In this document: positions 62,971-64,000 of the stretch, piece after piece
Layout: each line of letters starts with the position of its first letter
How positions within the stretch are numbered: position 1 is the first letter of the stretch
Origin: Bacillota bacterium
GTDB taxonomy: Bacteria > Bacillota > Clostridia > TANB77 > CAG-465
Assembly (NCBI GenBank): GCA_023410645.1
Contig: JAEYPQ010000065.1
Coordinates: 1 to 64,000, forward strand
Length of the DNA: 64,000 nucleotides
Direction of reading: 5' to 3'
Notes under the pieces: generated by a model
What the model was told of the DNA's origin: nothing
What the model saw: only the letters and a program-made list of their open reading frames with translations
The model's database searches: none
Program-made: the position numbers and the translations under genes

Positions 62971-64000
62971 TGGAAGAAACAAATGGAGCAATAATTGAAA
63001 AAGATGTTGCCAAGAAGATGAGATCTGGTGGAAATGATAAAATAATAATAATTTCTATAGTAGTTGGAGTTATTTTAATTGCAGCAGCACTATTTGGAGT
63101 AGTTTATTACAAAACAAATATGGAGAGCATTGTAAAATTTGATGGTGGAAGCGTATCAAAAGCTGAGTTTACTGTATATTATAAGACATTTGCACCAATG
63201 CTTCAATATTATGGATATCCAGAATCTGCAATAGGTTCACAAATTGCAAATAAGGCTGCAATTGATAAGATATTATTAAAAGAAGCAAAAGATGCCGGAG
63301 TAACATTATCTGATGAAGATAGAAAAACAGTTGATGATACTTTCAATGATAAAGATAAAGTTGCATCTTTTGTTGAACAAGGTATAGATGTATCACTTAT
63401 GAAAGAATTATATTATAATGATTATATTATATCTGCATATATTGAAAAATTAAAATCTGAAGCTAAACCAGAAGATATTCTTGCATATATAAAGACAATT
63501 TATGGTGAAGATGCTGATTATAACGAATACAACACAAGTCATATATTATTTAAAACAACTGATAGTTCAACTGGCTCAGAAATGACTGACGAACAAAAAG
63601 CAACAGTAAAAGCAAAAGCAGAAGGTGTACTTGCAAGAGTAAAAGCTGGTGAAGATTTTGCTACACTAGCAAAAGAATTCTCTGAAGATGGAACAGCTTC
63701 AGCAGGTGGTAAATTTACAATGTACATGGATGATTCTGTTTACAAAGAATATTCAGATGCTGTAAAAACTCTAAAAGCAGGTGAATTATACGCTACTTTA
63801 GTTAAAACTGAAGCAGGATATCATATTATAAAATTAGATTCTATCGTTGAAAATGGTAGATCAAATAGTAATACTGAAAAAGAAGAATTTGTAAATAATA
63901 ATATAAATACTTTAAGTACTTCAAAAAATGTAAGTTTCGATGAAGCAAAATTAAATAAATTAATTGAACAAATTACTGGTACAAAAGTAACTGATGACAC
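62971..64000 (+). CDS. PrsA/SurA-type peptidyl-prolyl isomerase (right end cut by window)
   Basis: The visible 343 residues begin at ATG 62971 (AAGGGG spaced 8; another ATG at 62965 is too close to the site). One membrane helix (about 24-48), a helical chaperone region and a rotamase PpiC/parvulin domain (TSHILFKTTD near 190, AKEFSEDGTASAGGKF near 230, ETGYHIIKLD-like EAGYHIIKLD near 285). The N-terminus is a membrane anchor, not a lipoprotein Cys. It helps exported proteins fold outside the membrane. The gene continues past 64000. Confidence 0.88.

Overview
The window reads as chromosome from a very AT-rich, Gram-positive, anaerobic Clostridia-type bacterium. Pointers are a dcw-type peptidoglycan cluster with the Firmicutes YlxW/Sbp proteins, a SpoIVB sporulation peptidase, ferredoxin-dependent 2-oxoacid oxidoreductase, a SAM-I riboswitch on metK, TTGACA/TATAAT promoters with 16-18 bp spacers, and AGGAGG/GGTG ribosome sites with frequent GTG and TTG starts. 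Surface proteins with a prepilin-like N-terminus (G|ISLIVL...) are of a kind I associate with uncultured gut Clostridia. The exact taxon cannot be fixed from the sequence.

Layout. 1-2000: end of a surface protein, a decayed paralogue of it, and two IS200-type tnpA remnants fused head to head. 2071-9023: cell wall and division operon murE-mraY-ftsW-murG-ftsQ-ylxW-sbp. 9056-17199: radical SAM gene, TIGR04086 membrane protein, spoIVB, GyrI-like protein, small unknowns, a frameshifted D,D-carboxypeptidase, a membrane protein plus a membrane-anchored zincin, DUF1653 and GNAT genes. 17257-20248 (minus): four-subunit porCDAB. 20645-22681: M23 peptidase, rpsO, membrane-anchored protein. 22772-28866: copper operon (HMA-SafE-cupredoxin fusion, CopA, CopZ, response regulator, kinase). 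29040-29401: tRNA Val-Asp-Phe-Gly. 29971-32692: an unknown gene, peroxidase, ferritin-VIT transporter, DUF1905. 32802-35352: a self-contained cassette of two DUF488 proteins and two paralogous GRCIAGK proteins. 35476-37091: SAM riboswitch, metK, tRNA-Cys. 37228-43204: VOC, NUDIX, frameshifted patatin, tcdA, a second zincin, GIY-YIG/DUF6530 pair, GNAT. 43415-47595: MarR plus heterodimeric ABC exporter. 47650-57286: two prepilin-like surface proteins enclosing two ferritin-like proteins, a permease and aspartate kinase. 57417-64000: ligA, mfd and the start of a PrsA-like foldase.

How the genes work together. The 2-9 kb operon makes lipid II and feeds the divisome. The copper operon looks autoregulated: its promoter carries an 11-bp-period direct repeat suited to its own OmpR-type regulator. 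The MarR gene leads and overlaps the ABC exporter it probably controls. The por genes link 2-oxoacid oxidation to ferredoxin.

Most worth following: (i) the DUF488 x2 / GRCIAGK x2 cassette, (ii) two genes disrupted in the same way by one extra C that makes a CGG codon before TA, which could be sequencing error, mutation or +1 recoding, (iii) the family of surface proteins sharing one prepilin-like N-terminus but different outer domains, and (iv) the tandem palindromes over the promoter of the GIY-YIG/DUF6530 operon. All calls were made by eye. No database search was run.
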